A stretch of 64,000 nucleotides of DNA from Agrocybe praecox. Lineage: Eukaryota; Basidiomycota; Agaricomycetes; Agaricales; Agrocybaceae. The DNA lies in the NCBI GenBank assembly GCA_964017145.1, contig OZ024852.1, positions 2,481,945 through 2,545,944 of the forward strand, in the 5' to 3' direction. This document shows positions 22,960 through 34,056 of the stretch, piece by piece. The stretch's first letter is position 1; the number at the start of each line of letters is the position of its first letter. The translations under genes were made by a program, and so were the position numbers. Below the pieces are notes generated by a model. It was given only the letters and a program-made list of their open reading frames with translations. It ran no database searches and had not been told where the DNA came from.

Positions 22960-25071
22960 CGCCAGATCCCCAAGGTCGTGAATGATCGATTCACAGTAAT
23001 GCATGCTACAAAAAATGAGACTGGATCATCATCATCATGCATCATGAATATAATTCTTCCGACTCGGTGTCCGTGCCAGGAAATCCAGCATAGACCCAGT
23101 GTTTGGAGCCCTTTTCCAAGTTTCTCGTCACGCGCTGCTTACTTAGGAAAGATATCGTCGTCAGGTTAGGGGCAACGGACCCCCAATTCTTTGCCTGAGT
23201 TTCCCTAACCTTAGAGGGAGCGGTCGCTTGCGCTCGAAGGATATCGAGGTCAAGCTCAGCGCCTCTCATCAACTACCGTATCCACAAGTCAAAGTGAAGC
23301 CTTTCCAACTTGGGGAAGAAAGGAAGGATTCGTTTTACATAGTCCGTATCCTGGTCACGCGTAGTCATTAAATATATCGCTATATAACGTGTATGAATGA
23401 CTCACAAATTCGCATGTAACCAGGGAAGCAAAAGTAAATTTGGAGATGTTAGGAAACACAGAGGCCATATTCTCCATGAGTCCCAGTAGATCGATTGTAT
23501 CGGTGTTCGAGTCAGCAAGTTGAACGGTGAGTGCTCTGATGGTGTTCGAATTTAGCTTTATCAAGGAGTGACCAAAGTCTGAGGCGAACTCTTCTTTCAA
23601 TGTGCTGTGGATCGATGCGATGACGTCGGAGGAATATAGGACAGGAAATATCGTAAGATCCGACAACAACTTTATTGACGAGAGGAATCTTGGTTTGACA
23701 GTGATGATTATTGGGAGCTCGGGCACAGCATTACGGAGCTGGAGCTCGCGAAGACATGCTACCAAGCAACCTTCTTGTTTTTCAGTCTCTACGGCCAACA
23801 TCCTCAATGTCGGTCTTGTTTGGATAATTCGCAGAATATCGATGTAGCCAAGGCTACAGTAAATGGTGTGCAATTGATTGAAGTCGCCACGGCTGTTGTG
23901 TTTTAAACCTCGTCAGTGCGGTCTGCGTTGTAATGCCTGAAAGGTTACAAACCAAATTAGATCAGTTATATCCTCTATCCATTTCTCTAGGTCTCCGTCA
24001 ATCCAGGAGCGAGCGTCGTCCATTAGTTTTAAGACCCGCAAAGACGGCATATTGGCCAAGGCATCCAACAGTTCACCTTTGAGTGTACGTATATAATCGG
24101 ACTCTTCATCGGACTCCTCAGCTTCCTCGAATGACTCGACCTCAATCGCAAGGCATCGAACAAGTCTGCATTTATCAGGGTAATTGGCCAAAGTATGTAG
24201 CGCCTTCTTTGTGACATTTTGGTATAAATGTCGTTCTGCTTCCAGCCGACAAGTACTGTTAACCCGTGCAAAACTCGCGAGAGTATCTTGGGGGCAAAAC
24301 TCGATGATGCATAGGACAAGTTCAAGAGGTAACAACTAGAATCAAATCAAATGAAGGAGATCATTATTAATCAACATATTAGTGTGTATGATATCTTGCA
24401 GAGAACACATACGTGCATTTTCAACCAAATGTGATGATCAGCCTTTCAGTGTAGGTGGTGGTTACGCTTCAGAGGCGGTGATGCCTGTGATGACCCAAAC
24501 TTTATAAAATGTTGACGTGCGCGTACTAATCAATTGATGCAGCGACACATATTGCGCTCGGGCGGTGACCGGTTTACTATAAACTGTAAGCAAAAACGAT
24601 AGATCGAGTCACGGAAACGGGAGAAGATGGGAAACCAGGATAACAAGTTGAATTTGAGTTGAACGTTGGACAGGTAACAGAAAAGACGAGCTTCAATAAA
24701 TTTACCTAATAAGGATGAGAATAAACAAGCCTACACGAAAAATAAGTAGAGGTATTACTCTGGGGTGCCATCAGTTGTCCCTTCCAGGCTCCAGCCTTCT
24801 TTCTCCCACATCCTCAGGCCTCAGGTCCTGCACGAGTCAACTCCCACATCCGAAGAGCTTAGAGATTCAAAGTACCTATCTAGGTAATAATCAAGTTTTG
24901 GTACCGTCGAGGACAAGAGATGAATTTCTATTGCTTCGAGTCCCATTGGAGGGGAATGGCCGGGGGCACAAGGGTTTACACCCAACGAAGAACTTGAAGC
25001 ACACTTAACCAGGGAGATTGAACACAATACCCCAAAGCCACCTCCCATTTCTTTGTCATCTAACGATCTGT
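22960..25071. repeat. segmental duplication, copy 2 (uninterrupted)
   Basis: It matches 12890-14412 plus 17905-18328 in order and orientation. Here the two parts are contiguous around 24475-24490, showing the state before the transposon entered copy 1. It ends at about 25071 (ATCTAACGATCTGT is the last shared string). Beyond it lies the 5'-incomplete FAD-linked oxidase gene. Confidence 0.85.
22983..24418 (-). pseudogene. F-box-like gene, duplicate copy 2 (broken)
   Basis: Same structure as copy 1: ATG CAC first exon at 24418-24413, 77-nt intron, then LLPLELVLCIIEFCPQDTLASF. Differences include extra acidic residues (ESFEEAEESDEESD). Clear damage: a 7-nt deletion after WFVTFQAL near 23935 shifts the frame; the codon for Tyr in copy 1's LWVRYW is TAG here (23275-23273); and a TGA follows SEELYS where copy 1 stays open. 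The intron whose copy-1 donor is GTATAA has the weaker GTTTAA here. The C-terminal part of copy 1 therefore cannot be made. Confidence 0.8.
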
Positions 25072-25233
25072 CGATTTCTGCAGCCAGCTCTCGTCTGACG
25101 CACGGGCAATACGGGCACCTCCTTCAAATATTCGCGAAACAGATGTTCTATAGACTTGGAAATAACAGCTGCGACTAGAACCTTATCACTTACAGCGCCC
25201 AACTGCGATGCACCTAAATCATTTGTACTTTAG

Positions 25234-26856
25234 TGCAAGTGCATACGTGCTGACGAGAGCGGATGGTTTAACCAAGCCATAGCGCGCTGGGCAGCCAATG
25301 CTGAACGCAAGGCCAAGATAGTTGCTTTCGTCAAGGACCAGGAGGACGTCGTCGAGTGTCTCAAATTTGCGAAGGAGAATGCTCTCCCTATCGCAGTACG
25401 ATGTGGAGGACACAGCGTCGGTGGGGCGTCGTCGGTCGAGGGTGGCCTTGTCATTGATCTTTCGCGTTATCTGAACAGTGTCACCATCGACGCGGACAAG
25501 AAACTTGGATACGTTGGAGGAGGCTGCGTATGGGCCGATGTTGATAAAGCTGCCATTAAGTACGGATTGGCCACGGTTGGCGGTACAGTCAATCACGTAT
25601 GTGTAAAATTTATTAGATTTTGCGCTCTCTATCTCAAATTGCATCTACAGACTGGTGTCGGAGGCTTAGTTCTTGGAGGAGGCTACGGCTGGTTGAGTGG
25701 CCAACATGGACTGGCTATTGATAACCTTGTTCAAGTATGTGTTTCTGAGAGATAGCACATATCATCTCATTTCTCATAACCCTTTCTGCCCAGGCCACTC
25801 TTGTCACGGCAGACGGATCGATTGTCACCGCTAGCAAGGCGGAAAACCCCGATTTATTCTTTTCTATCCGAGGCGGAGGAGGCAATTTTGGTGTCGTCAC
25901 CGAATTTGTTTTCCAATTACATCCTCAACGAACGACTGTCTATGCAGGACTTGTCGTTTTCCCATCATCGAAGATCGAACAGATTGTCGAAGCCACGAAG
26001 ACATGGATGCAGAACATCAAAGAAAATGAAGGGATGTTCCAAGTGAGCACTCTCAGTCCTGAAGGCATGGTATGTTACTTTTCGCCATCAATATATAAAA
26101 TTCCCCTTAACCGTGGAGCTATTTAGCCTATGTTTGGTCTGGTCCTATTCTACAACGGCTCAGAACCAGAAGGGAGGCAAAATTTCAAATGGGTATTCGA
26201 TTTGGGTCAGTCATAAATCATCCAACGATGTAATATGTGATAACAATGATTTCCAGGCCCTGTCGTCGACCTCTCTAGAGAGATACCCTATTGGCAACTC
26301 AACGGTCTCCAAAACGGTGGCACAGCGCACGGCAAAGGTGTGTACCAGAAAGGATCTGGAATCAAGTTCCCCGTCCCGAGCGCAGTCGCCAAAGCGCACG
26401 AAAAGTTCTGTGAAATCGTCCAATCCGGGAAGTTCGCTGGGCAAGTCATCTACGAGTATATCTCCCTGAAGAATATTAACTCCGTACCAACCGACGCCAT
26501 GGCTTTCCCCCGTGGGCTTGACTCGAATGTCCTGATCAATATAACTTGGGATAATACAATCCACGATTTATCTGACGAAGGTCGGAAGTACGCAGGAGAG
26601 ATTTCCGAGATAGTACAAGCAAGTGTATCGGGAGATAATGTTCCTGGTTATGGCAACTACGGTATACTCCCATTCTTCTTGGTTATCGAGCCCAGAAATC
26701 TCACATTCAAAATTAGATGATTCCGCCACTGCAGTTGGAAAGGATAGCAAGGCAAAGCTCGCGTTTGGAGCGAATTACCCGAAGCTCCAGAGTATCAAGA
26801 AGAAGTATGATCCAGACAACATCTTCAACAAGTGGTTCCCCATCGTCCCAGCCTGA
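25234..26856 (+). CDS. FAD-linked (BBE-like) oxidoreductase, 5' end missing or unresolved
   Basis: Covalent-flavin oxidase of the PCMH/berberine-bridge fold, typically oxidising sugars or secondary metabolites. In order: [34 protein letters not shown] with the His that usually carries [38 protein letters not shown] joined over an intron, [38 protein letters not shown], then the substrate domain. A 53-nt intron near 26662-26714 joins GYGNY to [13 protein letters not shown]. The end is the usual [23 protein letters not shown], stop 26854-26856. The family's N-terminal 20-25 residues with a start codon were not found: the frame opens after a TAG or TTTAG acceptor at 25233, only 160 bp from the duplication edge. 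Whether an upstream exon exists is undecided. Confidence 0.75.
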
Positions 26857-27172
26857 TTTCACGAATCTTCTTTTTGGTTTTCCTTGAACTGTTTCAGACC
26901 CCTGCCCTCCAAATCACAACGAAAATGTAACATATGTGTACTACTATCTCCGCGATAATTGAATCTATCTTTTGACCTAGTATGACGGCTTGTAGATAGG
27001 CGCTGGAGCTGGCGCAATATCCGATGCAATTTAACTATCCAAACCATGCCAAATGAAATATACGTCCGACCGCGGTATAAATCATGTATTTGCTCTCTAT
27101 GGAAATAAAAACGATAATAAAGATCAGTTTAGTTGAGTCCGTTTCTTTCTGCCTTCCTCTAAGAACCAGCTG
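26857..27172. other. convergent 3' flanks
   Basis: 316 bp between the stop codons of the oxidase (+) and the SET protein (-). No coding or structural signal seen. Confidence 0.5.
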
Positions 27173-27907
27173 CTACGATGACTTTGCAGAGTCGCGTTTT
27201 TCGAGGAGTTCGATTATATACGGGTTAACAAAACCGTGTGCATATAAGTCGTCTTTGGAGAGGTATTTCGCTCCCTGAATCGACCCCAAGCAAGTCTTGG
27301 TGCCGCATGTACAGGTAAATGCCTGATCCATATCCCATTCTGTGCTGGGGTAGAAAAAGGTCACTGAAAAAAGTTCGGCGTGTCAGTAAATGATCTGTCA
27401 GATATAGGGTTGTAGTACAAGTACAAGTACGTACGTGAGTCCCCGGCTTCGATTGGTTTAAGAGCCACCAGACGCCATTTGGATTGGTCTGGTGATGACA
27501 AGTCATACGCGATATTGGGCTCGCAGGAGTGGTTGACTAATAAGATAAAGAGACATTAGGCTCCGTCAATCTCCTAGTGCCCGAACACAATGAAATAACA
27601 CCTAGCTGACGCACCGTATACGAGATCGCTATTCAGATCGATGTGGTCTTCTTCTCCTGGACCGCACTGTAACGATGTATACGCTTTCCGACTTTTCGTG
27701 GTGCCCTCGATCAACGCCAGAGTCTCGCCGGCTTTGAAAGCCTACGCTGAAGCCTATCAGTGTGCCGTCTTACAATAATCGCATGTTCGATAGGCGTTTT
27801 GGTCGTACCTTGAGACATTTCAAAGAGGATTGGAAGTCTCCAGGAGCGAATTCGACAATGAATGTGTCTGGGTGACTTGGGACGTAGTGGTTCTGGGATG
27901 GCTTCAT
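27173..27907 (-). CDS. small SET-domain protein with post-SET motif
   Basis: Putative protein lysine methyltransferase. The ATG at 27907 gives MKPSQNHYVPSHPDTFIVEF; three introns then join SSLKCLK, FKAGETLALIEGTTKSRKAY, the AdoMet-binding VNHSCEPNIAYDL, KPIEAGDSLTFFYPSTEW with the likely catalytic Tyr, and FTCTCGTKTCLG, a CxCx4C post-SET zinc motif. The protein is only about 170 residues: essentially a compact SET core with no pre-SET or targeting domain. Stand-alone SET proteins of this size are common in fungi and their substrates are mostly unknown. It looks intact. Confidence 0.8.
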
Positions 27908-28907
27908 GATTTCTAGTAAGGCTTTATTGAGCTCGGTTTAGAGAGGAAGACTTGGGAACGAACGATTACCCCACTGGTGGAAATCATTCTGGGCTTTTAA
28001 ACGTTCGGGTGAAGCGTTTCAATTTATATATTGTCATTGGTTTGCGATGATGTTTACCAGAAGTTGTAATCCGCTGGGAGGTTGCGGCACGTTCGGAATG
28101 CCCATATGATGTGCCGCCCAGCCGAATCTTGGCGCACGCGCTTGTCAGGTCCATTTACTATATCTTTGGCGCTCAGTACAATCCTCGAGGCCAGTATATA
28201 TATTGAAGTTGTACAATAAAATCAGTGGATTACATTTAAGAATGTGGACCGGATCCTACTAGATGTGACCATGAGGCTTATCATTTCTTCTGGTTTTTCC
28301 GAACTGATATTGAACTGATATGCCAAAGAGCGATGCTCGTTGAAACGACTGTTAAATGACACGAATACTCTCCTCTTGGACATGGCAGATCGAAGGACGG
28401 ATTACATGCCCTCGCATTTACCGCGTGATAAAGAGATCTTCAGATGTTATGGGCCGTTCCGGTGTTCGGAGACTATATGTATGCTAGTGAACAGGCCCCG
28501 GATCTCAGTGAACATCAGAGGCCGAGCCGGTAAATCGAAGTCTCGAAGTATGTACACATTTTCCAATGAGCATGTTTGGAACGCCACAGATAAGAGCAAC
28601 CGGGAAACGGAACTGTGAGATGGTATTCACATTTATCAGACAGAATTCGTTGACATGTTCAAATATATAAGGTACAGTGAATGGAGATGAACAAAATGAG
28701 AAAAACACAGAACGACAAGGACGGACAGCTTATTTATGGTTGTTGTAATTGCTTTGAATTAGACAAACTTGGACGCAGAGGGCTGAGCTCCTTTCACATT
28801 GGCGTTTTTGGCTGGACGATGAGTAACCATGATGGCGTCCCTAGGATCGTGTCCACGGGCAGCTCCTGTGGTTGGGTCTTGAGAAAGAAGATCATCAAAC
28901 AGCAAAA
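27908..28907. other. 1 kb without a recognised gene
   Basis: Open stretches at 28340-28618 and 28681-28923 have no family signal and no splice support. The segment would hold the promoter of the SET gene (left) and the 3' flank of the small membrane protein (right). Confidence 0.45.
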
Positions 28908-29114
28908 TCATGGCACAATTTGAGGCGCTAGGTTCCAATACCTCTCAGCTGCGTCCTTCCTGATCATGAGTGCTCCTGCGTATGTTAAAAGACAGCTTCC
29001 CGCAACGATGGCAAACTGTAACGTCGTGACGGTGCGTCAGTCCACGCGATCATGTAGCTGCACGAGGGTGAAAAGACGAACGAGCGCTCTTCTTTGCGGT
29101 GTTTGAAATTGCAT
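28908..29114 (-). CDS. 52-residue single-helix membrane protein, spliced
   Basis: Two exons: 29114-29064 (MQFQTPQRRALVRLFTL) and 29015-28908, joined in phase across a 48-nt intron (GTGCAG donor, CTGAC branch site, TTACAG acceptor). The joined protein has a basic N-terminus, one helix (LFAIVAGSCLLTYAGALMI) and a short polar tail RKDAAERYWNLAPQIVP before TGA. The layout fits a small mitochondrial inner-membrane subunit or assembly factor, but no family was recognised; an ER protein is equally possible. It is divergent from the ribosomal gene RPL30 with 407 bp between starts. The clean splice and typical composition support a real gene. Confidence 0.5.
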
Positions 29115-29521
29115 GATTAGGTGCGTGGAATTTTCGTCTGACTGTCAAAGCCCTGGTTTATATATGGGCGGTTATCCCAGACATTATGACGGAGTCGCTC
29201 GATCAGGATATCCGAGCTCTTCATCAAGTCAGATAAAGGCAGAGGGTCGCAGAAGGTGGAATATTTTCCATATAACTTGACCAAAAGGCTCGATCTGGGA
29301 CCTGATTTTTGCTGGTGAGAAAGGGGACGCAGATGTTGAACCTCGACGCGTCTGGCGTCGCGCCAGCTTAATGAGGTCAGGTGATAAGTTCCTGTGTCAT
29401 ATCGGAGATTAAAAATAAATGACGTAAACTGTACAGTCCACAAATCTTGCCGTGTTGGTGATGGACGGTAACAGAAATACGAAGGTAGCAAGCCCGTCCC
29501 CGACACCGACGACAATCAGCA

Positions 29522-30030
29522 ATGGCCCCCACCAAGAAATCAAAAGCTACCAAGTCCACCGAGTCCATCGCCGCCAGGCTCGCTCTCGTCGTCAAGTCGG
29601 GCAAATACTCCCTGGGCTACAAGTCCGCCCTTAAGCAGATGCGCAATGGCAAAGGTGAGCACCGTTCCCACATCGTCTCTCGGGGACTGGAGCATGAGGC
29701 TGAGAAGGTCCCTTGAACTGACCTATTGCGATATTGTTCTTGTTCTTTTAGCCAAGCTCGTCTTGATCGCTGGTAACTGCCCCCCTCTCCGCAAGTCCGA
29801 GCTTGAGTACTACGCCATGCTCTCAAAAACCACTGTGCATCACTTCTCGGGCACTAACGTGGCTCTCGGAACTGCTGCCGGAAAGCTCTTCCGCGTCGGG
29901 TGAGTTCTGTTGGGTTGATCTTACATTGAGCCTGTTTTCTGATAAATTTTGTGTTTCTTTCCAGTGTCATGACCGTCAGCGACCAGGGTGACTCTGATCT
30001 CCTCACCTTCGCTGAAGGAAACGCTGCTTA
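29522..30030 (+). CDS. RPL30: 60S ribosomal protein L30 (eL30)
   Basis: Cytosolic large-subunit ribosomal protein. Exons from 29522 give [40 protein letters not shown], then across an intron (GTGAGC donor at 29655, TTTTAG acceptor near 29751) [40 protein letters not shown] and [11 protein letters not shown], and across a second intron (GTGAGT at 29900) [13 protein letters not shown] and a stop at 30028-30030. Length (about 115 residues) and sequence are canonical. Codon use is strongly biased, as expected for high expression. Yeast L30 regulates its own splicing; whether that holds here cannot be read from this sequence. Confidence 0.97.
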
Positions 30031-31373
30031 AGTGGTGTAACTTACGTCTTTCTATGTCTTAAAATCATTATACACGCCAATGATGATACATGATTGATTT
30101 CCTTGCTTGTGTGTGTGTTATCATTTTTTCACGACTTCGACACTCTTTTTTTGCATGCTTGTTTGCCATGGATCTGGTCAATTCGCACCGGTCATTTCAA
30201 GAGATTGGGATTCTGTTCGATCCCGATAAGGAATGGACCTGGTTGGGTGCTTGAATACTCGGTAGCCAATATGCCTAAGAGAACCACCATGGGAAGTTTG
30301 AACCGGAGAACTCGTCCCCCAAATGCGAATAATGCGAACTCGGGGCTGGATAAGAATATGCAGCTGATCACCCGCCTTATGATTTACAGTGATTGACAAG
30401 TTAAATATGTATAGTGATTACTGCGGGTCTATGACAATAGTCAACGCACACGGTACGAACACCGTGATGCGCAAACACTAATATTTAATATCTATTTAGT
30501 ACTTTGCGACGAATGGGGGAAGATTGCGACTTTCCGAACTTCCCTTTGCCGGAATAATGCAGTATTTATGTCCCCCGGTAACTCGGGTACGAGCTCTAAG
30601 CCGGGATAAGAATATCCAAAGACTGGACTTCAATATTTATTCATAGATTTCATGCAGCTTCATGCCCCAGGCCTATTTACGGAATTTTGACTATCAACCT
30701 CGTAGTGGCTATGAGCGGCAAATGACGTTAAAGGAAAATGAAACGGCCAGGAGCGGAGGAACAGAAGAGGAGGAAGACAAAGTCCGAACTCCAAAGGGCT
30801 TTTCTCACCCCATTGTACAGAAATTTGATTACGTCATATTTATTTTTTCATCAAAAAGGCTCAAGCTCTAGATTTTTTTTGACTACTTTTGATGTTTGAT
30901 AGTCAGCAATGTTGAACTAGACCAGATGTATACTATGTATCTATAATCGTTTTAGGCCGGCGCTTAATTCTGAGCGGAGTTGATATCATATCTCGGGGAA
31001 TTCCGAGTGCAAACTGGGTTTGGAATTTGCATCTCGCTGGCTTCGAGGCTCATAAACACCTCTTGTTCATTTCGCTTTTCACGCCGTAACATTCTTCTAT
31101 CTTTTCCTCATCACTCTTACTTTTATAGGACACTAAAATTTTGTTTAACCCCTGAAATGGAACATGTGGAAGGGCTTCCGACTCGAATATGTTTCTAAAA
31201 ATTAACAATATATATATAGATGATAGTCCTTGATGTGACAGCACAATACAAAATAATCACACATGGAGCCGTATTCTACTGGTTAGTACTGGTTAGTAGT
31301 GATGTGTCCCTCGACAAGTTTCGTAATAACAAAAACCCCTCAGCTCGCAGTATAGGATAATCAATGGTTTCCA
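30031..31373. other. 1.3 kb without a recognised gene
   Basis: 3' flanks of RPL30 (+) and the peroxygenase (-). A few open stretches (30662-30871 among others) have no motif. AT-rich tracts and short TATATA runs occur near 31205. Nothing else was seen. Confidence 0.5.
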
Positions 31374-32673
31374 CTAGTTGGTTTTAGTGAGGTTTGCATA
31401 AGGGAACACTTGAGTGCATCCATTGTCCTTGACTCCAAGGAAAAAGAAGTCGAGGTTGGTATTCAAGGCGTCGAGCAAAACGCCAGATGGGCTGGGATAC
31501 AATCCGAAAATGGTCTTCTCAACAAAGTTGGTGTAGAGGAGGCAGAAGCTGTTAAAGTCCGCAGAGGTTGGGTCAACGGTGTAGCTGTTGACTTTTCCAT
31601 CGACATTTCCTCCTGGAGCAATAAAGGCTGCAGCCGCAACTTGATCAATGCCGTCGGCGCCAACTGGACTGCTGGCGCGGAAGAAACCCTTGGGCATTTG
31701 CGAGTTTTGGAAAAATCCACGAGCAGTGACCATGTCCAATTGACCATCGTTCTGTCGTCCGTCAACAAAGAAGTTTATGGGAAACGTGGATTCGGCATAT
31801 GCAGTGAAATATCTGGGAGAGACGAAAGAGAAAGTTGGGTTGGTTGCAATCGACTGCTGGATGCGCTGGGCTCGAAGTTTGCCGGCGACGGTGAGATTGT
31901 ATTTTCCTGCACCGAATTGGTTGCTAAAGTCGACGAACTGAGAGGAAATTAACGACACGATTAATAGATAATATTATTTTCACGTACCTGGTCGAACAAG
32001 GTCTCGTTGAAATCGTGATTATCTCCGAAGAAGAAGTCACCGCGCGTCATACTGGCGTCGCCTTCAAAGACCGCATGGGTGTTGAGCCCAGCGACGCTAG
32101 CAGGGGCCGGTGGGTTGGGACCGGTGGATGACGTCTTTCCACCTATGCTGAGCAAGTTTGTAACGACGTTCCCGTCGACGAGGAAGGCAGCGTAGGTAAC
32201 GAGAATTGCGATGGTGTTCTCCATGTTGAAGCCTAACAGAATAAATTAATTGTCCATCTGACAGAAACAATTTGATCGAAAATACGGACCTTCTTGCACT
32301 GCGTTAATGATTTGTGCGGGCGTGGCTATTCCGTTACGCGGAAGGTACTATTCGAGGAGGTCATGTCAGTTGTTGTTCAATCAGAGTCTGGAAATCAACT
32401 CACGCCATGCGAAGCAAGAGTGTTAAGTCCTGGACATGGGCCACGGAGATCTCCCGGAGCCAGAGGTTTCCAAGGATGGGCGGCATCGTTGACGAGCTTA
32501 GTCGAATTGTCCTTCAGGGGGCCTGGGGGATTCTGTGGCTTGGTGTACTTGAGAGTAGGCACGATAGTATCGAGTTGCTCGCGCGTCATCCCAGCGAGTG
32601 AGCCGTAAGCTGGGAAAGCTTGCACGCAGCTCGCCAGCGCTAGGACTGCATAGAGAAATCCGGTAGTGAGCAT
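31374..32673 (-). CDS. unspecific (aromatic) peroxygenase, long type
   Basis: A secreted heme-thiolate enzyme that uses hydrogen peroxide to oxygenate unactivated C-H bonds and aromatics. The ATG at 32673 gives a signal peptide (MLTTGFLYAVLALASCVQAF) and a propeptide-like stretch. The PCPGLNTLASHG motif supplies the heme-ligating Cys; after introns come YLPRNGIATPAQIINAVQEG, the magnesium-binding EGDASMTRGDFFFGDNHDFN, and the acid-base pair Arg/Glu in SPRYFTAYAES, the spacing found in the Agrocybe enzyme. DPTSADFNSFCLLY and LNTNLDFFFLGVKDNGCTQV close the protein with the C-terminal Cys pair. It is close to the Agaricales enzymes over its whole length and looks intact, with four exons. Several N-x-S/T sites suggest glycosylation. 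Confidence 0.95.
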
Positions 32674-32743
32674 GTTGATTTTGGAATTAATTGTCAGAAA
32701 GGGAGAACTTATTTTATTTTATTCCGATGGTTCCTCGCATGAT

Positions 32744-32751
32744 TTTTATAC
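32744..32751 (-). promoter_or_regulatory. TATA box candidate of the peroxygenase gene
   Basis: TATAAAAA on the minus strand lies about 71-78 bp upstream of the peroxygenase ATG, a plausible place for a fungal TATA box, which is common in regulated secreted-enzyme genes. Confidence 0.4.
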
Positions 32752-33554
32752 GCCTAGTATGAGAGGCTGCGGGGCCTGTGTTACTTGAGACAGTATTATT
32801 TGGCTCAGCCCAAACGGATATACTATGCGCAGGCCCTGTTAGTTATTGATAGGTATCAACTGCGTAAACCTGCCTAACAAATTTGTCATGGGAGACTACA
32901 GTTACGCGACTTTGCACTCGCCCGTTGCAACTGCGAAAGCGAATGATGCGAGTACTCTGGACACATAAATTCCCCAGTGGATATTGTCAAACATGAGCAG
33001 GTGTTGGGCTCTTCGGAACTGCTTTTGCATTTACACTTCATTATCATATGAAGGCTGTGTTATACAATTTCTTCACATTTCTCCCCACTGTACAGCCTGT
33101 ACAGGCACCGGTGATAGCATGACGCTGCCATCTTTTTCTTAGGTAAAGAGGCCTGTATAGTCCTCTTTCTTCGTCGGATAAATATTAGAAAGGCTACTTC
33201 TATCTATATACTTTTTTCCCAAGGAAAAATAGATCGGCTTGAGATCGGCACAAGCGCTAGCAAACCGAGGTTAATAATAGACAATCCCACGTGCTTTATT
33301 ACTCGCACGTGCCTTTGAGCCAAGCGTTGCCGCAGACAACTCTTCGGTATCTGTGAAGGAAGAAGTTGTGTACATTAGATTTAAAGCGACTAGCTACTAG
33401 GCGCCCATTTCAATCCGACCTTCGTATGAAGTGTTGTTGCAGGGCCTCCATTTCGAGGTTGTCCATCGCTTCATAAGACCCCATTTTGCTCCTGGTCACG
33501 CGCCTACATCTCAATTCTGAGGGTATGTGGTCCAGGTAACAACCTTTTTAAATG

Positions 33555-33660
33555 CCCTCGGTGTAGCCTAGTTGGATAAACGGGATTGGCACTATGGAAC
33601 TCACTGCAGTTGAGGAGGTCCGAGTTTCGAACCTCACCCAATGCATTCTGTAGCCCAATT
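33555..33660 (+). repeat. tRNA-like or SINE-head segment
   Basis: TAGCCTAGTTGG at 33564-33575 fits the A-box consensus and GAGTTTCGAACCTC at 33622-33635 resembles a B box, about 58 nt apart. The cloverleaf is imperfect: an outer GAGGT/ACCTC stem can form but T and acceptor stems do not pair properly. No T-run terminator follows closely. A tRNA-derived SINE fragment is the best guess; an intact tRNA is unlikely. Confidence 0.35.
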
Positions 33661-34056
33661 GTCCGCCGGCGAAAGCACCCGAGGAGCGTAACATGAGGAC
33701 CGAGACCTCCTCGTAACATTCCGGTTTACCGAGACCACACGTGGGGCCTAAAAGCCCGCGATATCGCTATAGAAATTTAAAGCTTGCAAAGCATAATGAA
33801 ACTTGAAGCCTTAACAGGCAGATCGATCCAGGACGTAGGTGCTATTGAGCGCCGAACCTGTTTTGCTCCACATAACTGGTTATTTTTCATTCAACAACTT
33901 GGGAGAACACCGGAGAAATTTCTCAAGCGAGTAACAAATTGAATTATTGAAGGAAAAAATAAATGAAGCATAGATGAATATTGTACAATGTAAGAAAACC
34001 AATGATAAGTTAATTTTTGTAGTCGTAAATCTGTATATAAAAAAAAAGATGCAATA

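Larger units (their letters stand above)
32674..34056. other. 1.4 kb without a protein gene
   Basis: Upstream of the peroxygenase and downstream of POL3. Two CACGTG E-box palindromes lie close together (CCCACGTGC near 33287 and GCACGTGCC near 33305). A tRNA-like repeat is annotated at 33555-33660. No exon chain was found. Confidence 0.5.

Noticed and set aside
31410..31952. 180-codon plus-strand open frame inside the peroxygenase gene
   Set aside because: Exact antisense of peroxygenase exons that carry the catalytic residues.
33500..33720. Possible intact tRNA gene
   Set aside because: A and B boxes are present but acceptor and T stems do not pair, and no poly-T terminator follows closely.
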